This document shows, piece after piece, positions 12,605 through 26,805 of a DNA stretch of 64,000 bases (position 1 is the first letter of the stretch; the number at the start of each line of letters is the position of its first letter). This stretch comes from Atrichornis clamosus (taxonomy: Eukaryota; Chordata; Aves; Passeriformes; Menuridae). The stretch covers positions 33,009 through 97,008 of the forward strand of contig WBMZ01000268.1 of assembly GCA_013400975.1 (NCBI GenBank), read 5' to 3'. A model generated the notes under the pieces. The model did not search any database, was not told the origin of the DNA, and saw only the letters and a list, made by a program, of their open reading frames with translations. Made by a program: the position numbers and the translations under genes.

Positions 12605-15600
12605 GTGTGTTTGCAGTAGTTCTTCTGTCCCTGTCATCTGGTGGTTGTCTAGGAAGAGTTCTCTGTTCTGTCCATAGAAAATAGATGGAAATAATGATTT
12701 TGGTGAGGCAGCAGCCTTGCCTGGTTAGATTGAAACCTAACAGGACAAGTTATCTGTGAATCTGATAACCCTGGAAGCCCTGAACCCTATGTACCTCTGT
12801 GGAATTGCTTTCTAATGTAATGAACCCTAATTCCCTGTGTCTAAATGGCTCTATTTTTTTTCTAGAGTCCCTAACTTAGCTGTAAGATTCACAGGACAGA
12901 GAGAAGACTCCTCTTGGAGCTCACTGTCTTTCATTCTTGGCACGGCATTGAACCAGGGCTGGAAGAAAAGATGCGAAGAAGAGTAGTCGCTCTCCTGGTT
13001 TTGTATGGCATTGATACCTAATTCAGAAGAAGGTCTCCCTCCCTCTGACAAGTTTTCTACAGAGACAAGTATTTCAGTACCACTTTAATCTTGGTAGATG
13101 GTGTGAAGAGCGGTTCTCAGGCACGATTTCCCTCCTCTCCAGATCATGCTTTGAGTAGGTGACTGACTCAGGGCTCGCCACCATTTGTTGAAAAGCTCCA
13201 TACAAGTTTCCATACACCAAAGGGATTGCCATTATAATTTATAATTATTTCAATTTTTATGGAAAAAAGCTTCTCTCATGAGATATTTGGAGACTGTGAC
13301 TATAATTCTAAGACTTTGAGTTTTAATATTGTAGATTTATATTTCTCTGTAGTTTTTCATTCAGGTTATTGGATGATATATTTTTTTCACTTGAAGGAAC
13401 AGTCCCAAAACATTTTATGATTTGTAATTAAGTTTACCTTGACAACACATTTTTTATGTGAGCTTTCATATGAACACAGCACAATTTCCCTCTCCAGTCA
13501 CAGAAAAGCTAATGAAAACAGATAATAATAATATAAATTATATTACATTTAAAAGTGTTGAAATTCCACTGAATATTTTTTTTTCATTATTCAGTGTTTC
13601 AGAATACTTGTGTTTAGCAAAAATAGACTAATCTTACTCAAAACCAGGCCTTTAAATGTATTATAAAATGCATGTAGTAAGACTATTTTGAAGGACAGTC
13701 AGTATCTGTACACTGGATAAAGTACATAATGAAATGTAAAGAGCATATGTATTCTAATAGATGGGAAAGGCTCCATAATGCTAAAGGTAATTTCTCTCAT
13801 TCTTTTTCAATTCCTTATTTTTCCTTGTACCTACAGCAATTTAAGGAAATAATTGTTCATACTTCAATTTAAATACTCTGCTAAAATAGTATATCACTGT
13901 TTGATTTTTGACACACACATAAGACTTTGAATGCAAGTGGGCTATTTTGAAATTTATCACAGAGTCCTTGTCAAGCAGGCAAGGTGGCAAAAACCTCTGG
14001 ACAAGCCTGATTGCTGTCTCCAAACAGAGAAGGTAGAAGCTCCATGGAGCCTACTATCATGTATCATAGGAAAGGCTTACTTGGGGCACTTGGTAGAACT
14101 GAGACCATTTAGAGGGGAAGTATTTTTCATAAATTTATTCCCTGAAGGACAAGAGGAAATATTAAATATTTAATGACTGCACAGAAAAATAAAATTGCCA
14201 GCTTTAACTCAATTTTCAAGTCTGACTGATGCTCTATTATTTCTACAGCTGCATAGATGACTAAGAACTTGATATATGCCCATAGTTTCTTAGAGAAATG
14301 CAAAATAGCAAGTAAAATATTGGAAATATTACTATCTTTGATGGATTTGGTAATTGACTAGAAGAACTTCTCTAGCACACAAACCAGATAGACACTTTCA
14401 AAATGACACAATCATGTTATCATTAATAGTGGCAATGGAAAATTCAAAGAAAGTATTCAGAATTTAAAAGTTCTATAAAATAAAATTAAAATAAAATTAA
14501 GGAAGGAAACACATCTAAAAGAGTAAAATTAGCTGCCTGCACAAGAGACAGCTAGCAGTGTAATTAAAGCATAAAGTCGTTTTCCTTCCACAAACCATGT
14601 ACTACATAAAAAGCATGTGGGAGAGGGCCTGTAGAGTGGGAGCTGTATTGTCAAGATGTCTGAAAGTGAGATGTCAAGCTTGAACTAATCCCTGTGTGAT
14701 ACTTTATGATCAAGAGATGAAAATAGACACTATCAAATAAGGATTAATGTGCCCTTTTATTAACTCTCACAGAATATGTTTTTTTCTTTGCACTAATAAT
14801 TAAAGGAGCCTAAGTTGTGCAGATTTTCTAAATTTTAGATGCTTAAGCTAAGGACAATTTATTCCCCTTGTTTCTTGTGAAACACACTTTTCTAAAATGC
14901 ACTCTCCAACTTAGTTACAAGAAATTCTACGTAAGGAGAAGAGGGCACCACATTTTACTGGTACCCAGAACAGACTGAGCCATTCCATGGTTGTTTGCAT
15001 ATTGAATCAAAAGCAACGTTCTGGGAATGTTTGGTGGGGGAAGGGAGTTGTTGGTTTGGGTTTTTTTGTATGTTGCTTACCCTGATCACAGTTTTTCATT
15101 GATATATTGGTGTTTGGATGCAAGGTGTAGGTGCAACCTCTTTTCCATAAAACTGCGGATGATTTAGCTATCATTAGATTCTTATAGCCAGAAACTCTAT
15201 GGGAAGCTGAACCCAAGACTGTTCATTTGTGCAAAAATGTTATCCAAATACTTGCATTCATTTTATATGTGCCTTAGGATCAAGTGACAACAAGTGCCCC
15301 TCATGTTCTTCCCAAAGCATGACTAACACCTCTAAAGGATAACAGTGCCACTGTTGCACAAGGTAATCCTTATACAAAGTTCACAGGCAAAGATGTCCCA
15401 CTTTGCAATCAGATCCATGTCTACGAAAACCAATTCCAAGAAAAATCATTCCCACTGATAGTGATCCAGTCAGGAAACAAAACAAATCTATCAGAACATC
15501 TGCAGATTCAGTATGAAAAAGCTGGCATTTTCAGCATCAGCCAATTGAACTTTTGCCTTCAGATAAACCAAGTCCTTTAGTTCTATGATGAGGCTGAGCA

Positions 15601-16778
15601 TGCTTTTGTCAGGGTTGACTTCTCACAAGTGATTTAGCAATTCAACCACGGAAATCTGTAAGAGAATAATTTAGTGTTGCACCTTTTATCAGAGAAACAG
15701 GGATTTGTCAGCTGCACTGCTGATAATAAAACATACACCAGATATGGTGCAAATCATCCAGTGAGAATGTCTTCAGTGGTTTCATTTACCTCTCCTTTTT
15801 AAATCCCAAAAGAACTGGCAGACATATGGCTGAGGTATCCAGTAATTGCATGCTACAGACATTTAAAATTTTGCTTCTATGAACACATTGGCTTTATTTT
15901 AATTTCCTAATTTTTTACAATTTTAATAATTTTAGTCATTTACAGAATTCACAACATCATCAATTACTTTAGTGTGAATTAAAATATGAAGTAAGAAAAT
16001 ATTTTGTAGGGAATCAGCATTTGATGAATTATCTCAGTCTGTTAGGAGTAGGAGTGTGCTTTGCTTAGGTAAATAATTTTGAGAACTTTACTGGAATATT
16101 TTAAATAATAATAATTTTGAGAACATTGCTGGAATTAGCTGAGATTCTTTAACAAAAGCAACAGTAATTTTATAGATGGGCATGTATCCATACACTCTAC
16201 AGAGGATCACTTTATGGCATTTTGAGGATTTGCATTATAGGTATCTATATCTATCTGTATCTGTAGAAATATATCTTCCTCCAAGGGTCTATCCCCCAGA
16301 CTCAAGACTGTAGTTCACAAATGAACAAAAGCAACAAGTTCAAAACAGTAAAAGGAATACGTTTTTGACAGAAATAGAAATTCAAAAGAAACATGAACAC
16401 AAAGGGCTAGGACACAGATCAAAAACCCCTGACATTTAATATTGGTACTGGATTGTGTCATAGCACCCAAATCCTCTGAATGCCTGACTGCACTGTTCCA
16501 CTGTATTGTTGGACATGTGGGCAGGAATTCTACTTCAGTACTGATCACATTGTATTTCTCCTCTATTTTCTTCAAAACCCACGATTAAGTGTCCAAACTG
16601 TTCTTGTAAATAACTTAAATTCAGTCCAGGTTCTGATTGCCTTCAACTCCACCTGCGCTTGTGGCTTGGCACATCAAAGTGCTCCTGGGAGAGGTCATGG
16701 TTTCTTTTTTGTAAGGACCCAAATAATTTGTAATTCCTGACGTCCTCACTGCAAGGTTTCCTCCAAGATTGACAGATT
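12605..16778. other. AT-rich intergenic sequence with two weak minus-strand exon-like frames
   Basis: No repeat family recognised. Two minus-strand stretches have splice-like edges. One is 12851-13068, a mid-GC open frame after a CTTGTCTCTGTAG acceptor. The other is 14081-14141, 61 bases between a strong TCTTGTCCTTCAG acceptor and an AA|GTAAGC donor. Neither peptide is recognised, and pseudo-exons of this quality are frequent, so neither is annotated as a gene. An imperfect local duplication (AATAATTTTGAGAAC) lies near 16066-16135. Confidence 0.5.
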
Positions 16779-16784
16779 ATATAC

Positions 16785-16819
<35 letters not shown>

Positions 16820-16845
16820 NATATATATATATATATATATATATA
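16779..16845. repeat. (AT)n microsatellite interrupted by one N
   Basis: A TATACATATAC lead-in is followed by uninterrupted AT dinucleotides to 16845, with a single N at 16820. The array is self-complementary and can extrude a cruciform. The N in the middle shows that the assembler or reads did not resolve it, so the true length is unknown. Confidence 0.95.
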
Positions 16846-19800
16846 GCCTCCTTCTACTAACATAATTGTTATCACTAATAATAACTACACTATAGCCAAT
16901 ACTATGATTAATAACTACCTAATTAATATTAATTACTTCGGGTTTGGGTCTTCCCTGTGACAGAGAAGGCACAGTTATCCTTTCTTGTTGAATAGCAGCA
17001 CGATTTTTCCAGTCTGCATGCCCACATGTGCAAAGCAGAACCCCAAGCCTGTGAAATATAGGATCTGTATTTAACCAAAATCACAAACAACTTCCTCACT
17101 GAGCCTTACAGTGATTAAAGTAATTTACAGGATTCCTTTTCACTTGGGCGTCTTTCTACTTCATCTGGAAAGTAATCACTTGCTCTTTTCTCTGTCCTGA
17201 TTTAGAAATTTGAATTTAGTTTTTCCATTTTATTTTGAGTTTATTTTCCTTTAAAACAAATTCTTTGAGCACTGATTGAAGCAATTGTAAACATCAAAAG
17301 TGTTTTTTATAAAGTATGTCCTCATTCAAAACACTTTATTAAAACAAATACAAACCAAATACACATAGGATAAAAAAACCTGACTATCAAAGAGAAATAC
17401 AAGTCAGAAATGACCCATTACATCCTAAGTGGAAACAAACCATTATAGCTTTGTTGATATGAAGGGAAAAGGCCTGAATTCCACAATGCCTACCCAAATT
17501 TAAAATTGAGAAGTGAGGGTTTTGTTTTCAGACTGAATTATGGTCTGTTTTGTGGTTTACATTTGAACTTTTAGTCAAACAGAATATGTTCTCTAAGCAC
17601 CAATAAAATAATATAAACATATGTCAATTCCCCATGAAAAGGAAACCACCATTAGAAATTTGGCAAATACAGTGCATTTCATTTAGTGTTCAGAATGACA
17701 GCATAAAAAGTCAGTACAGCCTGTTGAGGCAAAGAGATAAAACACTCAGCAGCTTCATCCATTTAGAGAAAAATAAATGAAATATTGGCAGTCTGGGAAG
17801 GAAATCCATTGAACGTGAAAAGAAGAAGCTGCAGTGCCCTTCAAAATGTGTCTTGTTCGGTGTCACTAATGCAGGAAGATCCACACTGTAGCTAAGATGC
17901 AACCATATCATAAATCTTATATATGATGTTTATTTGGTAATGCTCTTTCTGTTTTGCCGAATATGTTTGAAATCTCATTAGCATAATTGAGCTTAATGTA
18001 AGAATCCAACCTGACAATATTTGTTGTCAACTGTTTTCTATGAGTAAACCACAGATATTTGGAAGTTGATGAAACAGTTCCTCAGAAAAAGGGAATTTTA
18101 AAAAATTGAATGGCCTCCATTAAAGATTAGCAACTCCAGACATTAGTGTAGAGTTTGGTAATCTTAGACTTATGCAACTGTTTTGAAAAATGTTAAGTAT
18201 TTAATTTTTCTTATCTCATTGCCACTTTCACACACTCTAATGTGCTTAAAAAGAAATCAATATTCTCTTTTTTAAAAGTGTATTAGTATTTGGCCACCTG
18301 TGTGTGTCTGTGCATAGGTATAAGAATAAGCCACTGTGTTCTTAGGTTGACCCATTGCTTTAATTCCTTGGTGATTTCCCAGGACTAACCAAAATCATTC
18401 ACAGCACAAGTGATTATAGAGGTCACTCCCCAAGGGAACCAAGGTACAAGACGAAACCTAACACAGTAAATCCATTTATTAAACATTATTGTTTGCAGCC
18501 CTCAGAAAAAATTTCTTCAAGATATTTTGGAAAACTGTGTTTGCTAATTCTGTAGTGAAGAGAATGGTTTCCTATGAGGATGAAAATACTTACATGTTTA
18601 TATGTTTTTTTTTCTCTTCGTCTTTTCTCTCATTTTCCCCTTGTGCTGAAGGACACATCTAGAACTTTTTTTCCAGAGCAGTCAGTATTAAATGTTTGAA
18701 AATCTAGTTCTGTATTTGCACAGTATGCAGAGAATGTCAGCTACATTATAACCCAAGCTTTCTATATTATCTCTGAAAGCAACCACATACTGTTTCAGTT
18801 CTTTAGCAGTAAGCTCGAAATTGCTGTTTTCATGTGCCAAACGTGGCAGTTGGCAATTCGTATCCTAGCCCGTGCAATTAAATGGTCTTGGGCAGTGGGC
18901 CATGCCCAGCACATACAGGCAGGAGAGGACACAAGTTTCTGGAAGCAGAAATGGAGTAATTGCACCACAACCCCCAGCCCTTCCCCAGCTGCGTGCCCTG
19001 CCTTGTACCACCACAGACTGAGCACGGTGCAGAACTTAGCTGGTAGAGGTGATCATTGTAAGAGGCTGATCTTATTCTGTGCACATCATGGTGATTCACA
19101 GACAACACAAAAAGAATGAGTACCCTGTGGAGATGCAATTCTACCCCCTAAGTTCATGCCTGAATTTGTTCAAATTAATGGCTCTTTCCAGTTTACAAGG
19201 TTTATGAAGCTGTTAAGCTTTGGAGGCCTGAACTGACAGTAGAGAACTGAAGAAACGTGCATGCTACTCTGATGTTTTATCATTGTATTGTTATGTTTTA
19301 CTTGTAGGTTTTCATATCTGCTGCTGATTTACATCCTTACAATAGAGAACTCTATTACATAGCTCACTTTAGGACTGGCATGTTGGCAGTAACTTGACAG
19401 AGTTTTATTGCTACATCAGTCAGAGAGGTCCATATTTGAGCACAGCATGGAAAAGTTTGCTGTACAGAAAATGGAAGACCACCCTTCAGAGATACAAACT
19501 TAGCTGTACGTGGTTAGGCTAAATGTGATTGGAGCAAACCATACATTTTTGTCTTGAATTAAGCCACATAAATACTTCCATGATTTTATTGCATGATGCA
19601 AAGTAACTTAGCAATTGAACCATGTTTATCTAGATGTTGACAATTACCAGTAATTCCTACAAAAATGGAACCATTATTGCTACATCAGATTGAAGATTGG
19701 CTCTATGGTTTTTATATTGGCTCCAACTTTTTCTATTACAGGTGCCATACATCTTATCACAATGTTCTGATAATGGATTTTTTATGTTACTGGTAATTCT

Positions 19801-22800
19801 TGAGTGGAACTTAACAAATTGATGTAAAGCCCTGGTTCCTTGTGAGGCTTGGGCCAGACCATATCTAAAGTTCATAAACCATCTGCTTAGTCACAAAGTC
19901 ACATAGAAAATACCTTGATGGTGTGAAACTTTTTCTATAACAGTTAAGACCACACAACAGAGAGATACTCTTTTCTTACCTTGACAAGATGTCCAAGGGA
20001 AGAAAGGGTGAAAGATACGGTAGTTTGTTATATTTAGTCCATCACTGCATGAAAGATTGGTTGCAATAAATAATCAAATTTGTAATAAAAAATCACAGGA
20101 TGCAGGGAGACAAGGGAATTCAAATAGTTGCTTGCTTTATTTTGGGAGAGATGTTATTTTGCTCTCTTTGTGTGTGGTCAGAGCTTTTATGTGCAAGTGC
20201 AAATGTATGAACAGAGAAGAATATTTACATAACACTAAAAGCCCAAGTTGTGAAATCTGTCATTCCTGGCTGTCATCTCAAAGAAACCAAGTAGCAGTAT
20301 TCAGAAGCATCCAATGAATTTTAAGTTTCTTAAATTTTCTATTTTTATATATGAAGGAAATTGAAGAGAGAAAGGAAAATGACAGTGTTAGCAGCTATAA
20401 GTTCTAACTACTAATGGTGAGTGGTAAAAGAATTACTTTAGTCTCCATACTTCTGTAAAACAGGTAAAACCTTGTTCACTGTCTGTCTTGATTAATTTTC
20501 TATCATAAATTTCACCAACTGATCAGTGCTCATTTTCATGATGAAGCACTAGTTAAGACTCAAGTGATAGAAAACAATTTCTCCTTCAGTTACAAAGGGA
20601 GAACGAAAAAAACCAAACAACTTCTTTCTTCTGCTACCTTCATGATTAAATTTAAGTAGTTGTAATAATTTGGTAACTTGATAGTTTGGTGCAATTGATT
20701 TATTGATTCAATTCTAATAATTACCTTGATTTAATCCTTGCATTAGTCCATTATTAATTATTCTTTGACAGTAATAGTAGCTTTAATCAGTGATGTATAT
20801 ATTTAATTCTAGATTAGATTGTCTTTTTAATAAAATTTATAAAAATAATCCATTTTGATATATCATTTTGCTTGCAACATGGGCCAATTCCTCTAAAACA
20901 AAGGTGTTCAGATGAGGTACTTGAAAACCAGCAAGTTTTATTTCTAAATTCATATATTTGTCTCTCGCAGGTATGACATGCTGGTCAAAAATAAAATTGT
21001 GGCTTGTTCCATGAGTTGCTGTTTACTGGCACTCTCAATAAGAAGTTGTTTTAGGAATGTTATCACTATCACACACAGAATAATCAATTGGATGCTGATT
21101 TTAAAAAAAGTAAACTGGAACAACATTATAATATGAGTGCCTTTTGTCTCAAAATGAAATACACAGTACTCTCCCCTGGCTGAGCCAACATTGTTTCATC
21201 ATCTGTTTCCTCTGTAAATAAAAAATAATTTGTTTTATTTAAAATTAAGCATAAAAGATATCCAGGCTCATGTAAAAATAAATAAGACTAGTAATGGTTT
21301 ATTAAATTCTAAAGAGAGAATGATACAAATAGCAAATCAACAATGGATTTTAATACTTAGTCAACAGTCTGTCCTAGGCAGGTCTGTCCCGAAAGCACAG
21401 ACCTGGTCTGCCCTTGTCCCTGGTCAAGGACAGCATGGAAACAATGCAGAGAGGCAGCAGATGTGCAGCACCCTGTCCTGGCACCTGAAGGCTGAAGCCA
21501 GGGTGTGTCAAGGCAGACCATACTGTGCCACGCCGGTACCTATGCACGGATTACCTTGTGTTTTTACCTGCAGCAGTTTCTGCCTACAACGTGCCTCAAG
21601 TACGTGTGTGCATAACTAACACAGTCACTAAAGACCAGGCTTCCAGATACAGCAGTGATGCTTTCTTCTGTGTGCTTTCTAGACGTGACAGTCTGTCAAT
21701 CACACCAGTGCTGATAAGGGATCTCAGCTTTTTCTGTAACAGCCACATTCCCTGAGCATTGTGGTGCTACCTCTGTACACAAAGGACTAACTCACACAAA
21801 GTGTTTCCCAGCCCATTTGCAACGATGTGGGTGGTCGGTCTGCATAACACCCCATAAGTTTTTGATCAAATATTGGGTCAACCATTCTGCTACATAATCA
21901 ACATCAGATCTGCCACAATTTCATGTAGGTGGTGTTCTTCAGAAGAAAATTAGCAGACACTGCTCACCTCAGACTGAGAGCACAGTGCAGTCCTATGGGT
22001 CTTGCCATTCCATTTACCAGGAAGACATTCAGCCAGTTTCTCACCTATGAGCCTTCTTCCCCTCCATTACCTTCCACTGAGTCAGAGTACAGCAGAGTAA
22101 TACATATTCCATGGTGCTGCTGCTGCTTTTGACAAGTTGTTATACACTTAACTTATAGCCAGAAAAAGCTGGTTTGGATACTACAATGAAGAATCTGTGC
22201 TAACTAACATCAGAAATTATTAATCTGTAAGAAATCAATGGTCTCTAGTGCTGAAGGGGGATTAATGCTCAGTAAGCTGTCTACTTTTTGGAAGGCCCTA
22301 GAGGATTTACAGGATTTAGTACATAAAGGAATTTATAAGAATCTGATGTTTCCACCAACAATGCTATGAGATGCCCACACAGCCTCCAGAAAAAACTGTC
22401 ATCATCTACAAGGCATAAATTTGGATTAATACTGGAAATATGGGCCTAGAAAATAGCAGTTTTACAGCAGTTAATCATTTATATAAGAGCAAACTGGAAA
22501 TATAGGCAAATAATATATATGAATCTTTGTTATTGCTCAAAGACGTAATGTATAATTAAGAAAACTGTCCATAGATGTACCAAATTCACCAAACTTTCTA
22601 CTCTCCACTGCAAAAATCTTTTTTCAGTGGTATGAATTGAGCAAATAGGATTTAAGAAAAATTGAAGTGGAACAAAGTAATGAACAACTTTGTAAAAAAT
22701 CCTGTACATTTTAAAGAGAAAAGTGATGGGGTTTTCAAGATGTTATTTTCTTATATTGCAATTATCTGTGTACTCCAAGTTTTTAATAGCTTAACTGAGA

Positions 22801-25800
22801 GTTTTTTGCTCAGGCATGAAATACCTAATGAATAAATGGGATGAATAAAAACATGGATAAAGGTTCACCTCTTGTCTCACAGCAAAAAGTGACAAAATAT
22901 AATCTTCCTGTTTTAAATATTGAATGAGTGAGGTTATTTTAAAGATAGAAGTCAGCTTGTGCTAGGCCAAACTAATATGGCCAGTGTCTTTCATTTGTTA
23001 ACAAAAGACAAATTTAAGTTTACATGCTGGTTGCAGAGCTGCCTTGAACTCAAGTATATAGAACCCACGGCAGAGAAGTTTAGCCTGGGTCATAACTTGA
23101 TGTGATTTATTTAAGATCTGGTATTGAGATTTTGACAAATTTTTTCCTTTCCCTGCAATGCAATTTTCCTGTGGTATTTGAGGGACAGGAGTAGGAAAAC
23201 AAAATTGAAAAAGGAGTACAGAAAATTGGTATTTCAAAAATTCAGTGGAATGCTGAAGTAATAGAGGGATGCTGTCATACTGAGTTGTAAATATTTAAAG
23301 AATTTGTGTAGAGCATAGATACTGATGCAAAAATTATGTAAGCAGTAAGAGGTCCATAGCTTTGCATCCTCGGGGTTCAGCTGTTACCACTGTAGCACAA
23401 TACACTGGGGAATGCAGCCATCAGGTCTCAAATAGAGGTGGCTGCTGGTGTGTAGTAGAGAAGCCTGTCTCCTAAGAAACACAGGCTGTCAAGTGCATCC
23501 TTGGGTATCTGAGCCAGAGGACACACAGTCAAGGTCTAATGCATAGGCTTGATACTATCCCAAATCAGAGACTTTTTTTTCCCACTGTAATCCTCATGGG
23601 AAGAGAGAGCTACTATTCATGTGAGTGCATCTCCTGCTTGTGCTTTGCCAGTGCCAAATGCCACCACTGTGATGAGTGTGCAAGGATTAGTTGGTCACCT
23701 TCAGGACAAAACACCAGAAACATTTTCGTTTTACTTCAGGTCACATGCGTATTTTTTCACATCTTAGAGACCCTCTTGAGACAGAAAGTAAAACCATGGA
23801 ACTATCAAATAGGTCAAACAAGGGAAAGAATTAGTCTTGGGAAAAGCAAGCAGATCCTTGCTAAATAGATTACCTATTTAGACTGCACCAGTAGTGAAGG
23901 CCCACTTATTTTACAGCAGCTAGTTTTGAAGATGGCTTAAAGGCATGAGTAATAAAGATATATCCAGCTCAGATTCTAGCGCAGTCACTTGTTTTTAGTG
24001 TGCTGAAAACAGTATTTTGACTGATATTCTTACATGAGAAAGAACACAATATTGATATAATTATTTCTGGGAAATTAAAGACATTCTGTAAGGTAGAATA
24101 ATTCATTAAAAATATATAAACTATCAGTTTGAGAAATAATATTCACTTACAAATTTTATGGATTAATACATCTTACCATTCTGCAGCTGATGTTATTTAC
24201 AGTCAGTATTTCTTAAATCTTGTAAATCATATACTTAAAAAAATTTTTATAGGTCCTTAATAGACCAGTTTCCCAATGGACTGTACAGAAGGCTCTTTGA
24301 CATAGTACCAGTTCTAAGAGCTGTCAATTCCAAGAAAGATATTGACACTAGCAATTCTTCAGCTAGAGCAGTCAGTGGAGGAACAAGTTTTATACAAACA
24401 CGTCCATGGGTTGTGCAAATACATGCATACATTGACACTGGTGATACATTTTTTGTGGGTGGACACGCCATGCATAATCAATGCCATACAAAATTATTTC
24501 ATGTTTGCTTTTTCCACGTCATCTCAAGCTGTTTTGAAGTCACTCCACTAATCCATACCTTTTTAGCCATTTCAGTGCTAAGAAGCTGACTGAAGGAAAC
24601 AAGGAGAATCCATGTGCTACTTTTACTTCAATTCTCATTGTATAGAGTACCTTTGTCTCCTTGTACCTTTGTCCAAGAAATAGTACAGTCACTATTATAT
24701 AGTAAGAAGAGAGTATTTTTTGTATTAATCCATTATGAGGAATGAACTTACGAAAGGAATAGAGAATGTAGATAAATTTGAATGTAGATAAGCTTAATTT
24801 AATATATTTTAATTACAAATTCAATTATAAATCTGGACATGAGTGCTTAGAGAAAAAATAAAAATAACAAATATTCAGAAATGTTACACTTTAAGTTGTA
24901 AGTCTGAGAAATTTGTATAACTTACGATTTTGGTACAGCTGTAAGAGTGCTGAAATCTCATTCAGACCTTGTTTTCATGATTTTATGATCTGTACCCTTC
25001 TTTAGCAAATATAAAGAGCAATTATAATATCACATAAAGTTTAAGAATTTTTTTAGAGAATTAAAATCCTTTTAATTCAGAAATTAAAAATATTGGGTCC
25101 AAGTTTATATACAGTTTCACCATACTGCTACCACTTCAGAAGCAGAATTGTATGTAATGCCTGCTGTGATTGTATAGGCTCCCCACCAGAACTCAAAAGG
25201 AATAAAAGGGCCACCCACTGAGAAGAAAGCACCACAACTGTGAAGCCTAGTTGGTTTAAGGAGCAATTATGAAAACTGCCTGGAAAGGCAGAAAAAAAAT
25301 CGGAAACTAACTTCTACCATGAGAATTAGGAGCCTTGTTGGACATGAGAGAGGAATTACTTGAATGTACAGATTTGAAAATACTTAAAATGGACTTCCCC
25401 AAGTGAGAATATCCATAGGATTTCTTGGCCAAACCTTCACCACTTTAAGTTCAACAGGCTTTTAATATCTGGAGATTTCAGGAGAAAACTGTGATATATG
25501 CTCTTGTATCATCCATCTTTTCCAAAGTCCTTTTGGACCCACCAGTGGGTATTTGTGCACACAAGTCTCATTGTTTCCTTATATGCAAAAAGGGCCGCCA
25601 AACTGATTATTGAAAAATATACACTGTGGACACCAAAGTGAAACTTCCAATGCACTCTTTCTATTTTTTTTCAACAAAATAATCTGAAATCTTTCAAGGT
25701 TTATCTGCCTTACCTGAGATATTTTTATAACAGGATGAGCTACTGAATGATAAAAAGAACAACTTTTCCAGCATTTCAGATTAACTCTAAGGTATCTCAA

Positions 25801-26243
25801 TCCATGGACATGATCATATAGTGTGAATATCCATACTACTATAAAGTTATTTCTAAATACTTTAATGCATTAGATTGTATGCAAAACTTGAAATAGACTT
25901 TTGAGTGTGATTTTTTCAATAGGTTACTCCAAGACTTTGTACACAAAGTACACAAAGACTAAATCTTTTCAAGTTATTCCTTATTGCTTTTCAGACGATC
26001 ACTAGGAAAAGTTTAATCCCAGATATATTCAGTTTACCCTTAGGAGATGATGATTTAGAGAGTCAATCAAAAACATTTAATTAATACATGCTGTTCAGCA
26101 CTTTAGAGGACTAACACACTCAGGAGATATGCACTATATCCAGTCACATTCTCACACTAGAGATTACCTGCAGAAGAAAAGTTTCAGCACTGGAGCATTC
26201 TGAAAAGTGGAAGCAATATATGGGCATGCTATTGAAGGCTTTC
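16846..26243. other. Long AT-rich stretch without recognised genes
   Basis: Over 9 kb with no CR1, LTR or gene that I can support. Slightly GC-richer islands occur at about 18840-19060 and 21360-21620, with open frames that do not resemble known proteins. Around 20640-20880 there is a dense set of TAAT/ATTA homeodomain-type cores (TTGATTTATTGATTCAATT and neighbours), and at about 17975-18000 another (CATTAGCATAATTGAGC). Such clusters are typical of conserved noncoding enhancers, but AT-rich DNA also produces them by chance. The lack of recent insertions contrasts with the right half of the window. Confidence 0.5.
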
Positions 26244-26805
26244 ACTGTTGTCATGGTGCAGCCCCAGCCAGCAGCCAAGGCCCACTCAGCTGCTTGCTCA
26301 CTCCCCCAACAATGGGATCAGGGAGGGTAAAAGCCAGAGAACTTGTGGGCTGAGATAAAGACAGTTCAATAGGGAAAGCAAAAGTCACAAGCAAAGCAAA
26401 ACAAGGAATTAATTCACTCCTTCCCATGGGCAGGCAGGTGTTCAACCATCTCCAGCAGAGCAGGGCCCCATCACACATAACGGTGACTTGGGAAGACAGA
26501 AGCTATTGCTCCAAAGATCCCCTCCTTCCTCCTTTTTCTCTCAGGGTGTGGAATATGTCTCTGGTCAGTTGGGGTCACCTGTCCCAGCTGTGCCTCCTTC
26601 CAACCTCTCATGAACTCCTAGGCCCCTCGCCAGCAGGGCAGTATGAAAAGCAGAAAGGGCCTTGGCTCCGTGTAAGCCTTGCTCAGCAATAACAAAAATA
26701 TCTCTATACTATCAATACTAGGTTTGGCACAAATCCAAAACACAGCTCCATAATATCCACTGTGAAGAAAATTAACCCTATTCCAGCCAAAACCACCACA
26801 GCTGT
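26244..26805 (-). mobile_element. Solo LTR of a bird endogenous retrovirus (first copy)
   Basis: The element proper is 26249-26800 (552 bp). On the plus strand it starts TGTCATGGTGCAGCCCC and ends CCAGCCAAAACCACCACA. Read on the minus strand this gives TGTGGTGGTTTTGGCTGG...CATGACA, the known outline of a very common bird LTR family. Flanks are ACTGT (26244-26248) and GCTGT (26801-26805), a probable 5-bp target duplication with one change. The hallmark 'GAGATAAAGACAGTTCAATAG' stretch (26351-26371) marks the R/U5 part. The stretch around 26535-26560 that usually carries the TATA box seems deleted, so the promoter is probably dead. No viral coding sequence flanks it. Confidence 0.85.

Noticed and set aside
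12174..12684. Frames of 130-160 codons made almost only of Lys, Phe or Phe/Ser
   Set aside because: They are translations of the homopyrimidine/homopurine tract and have no protein-like composition.
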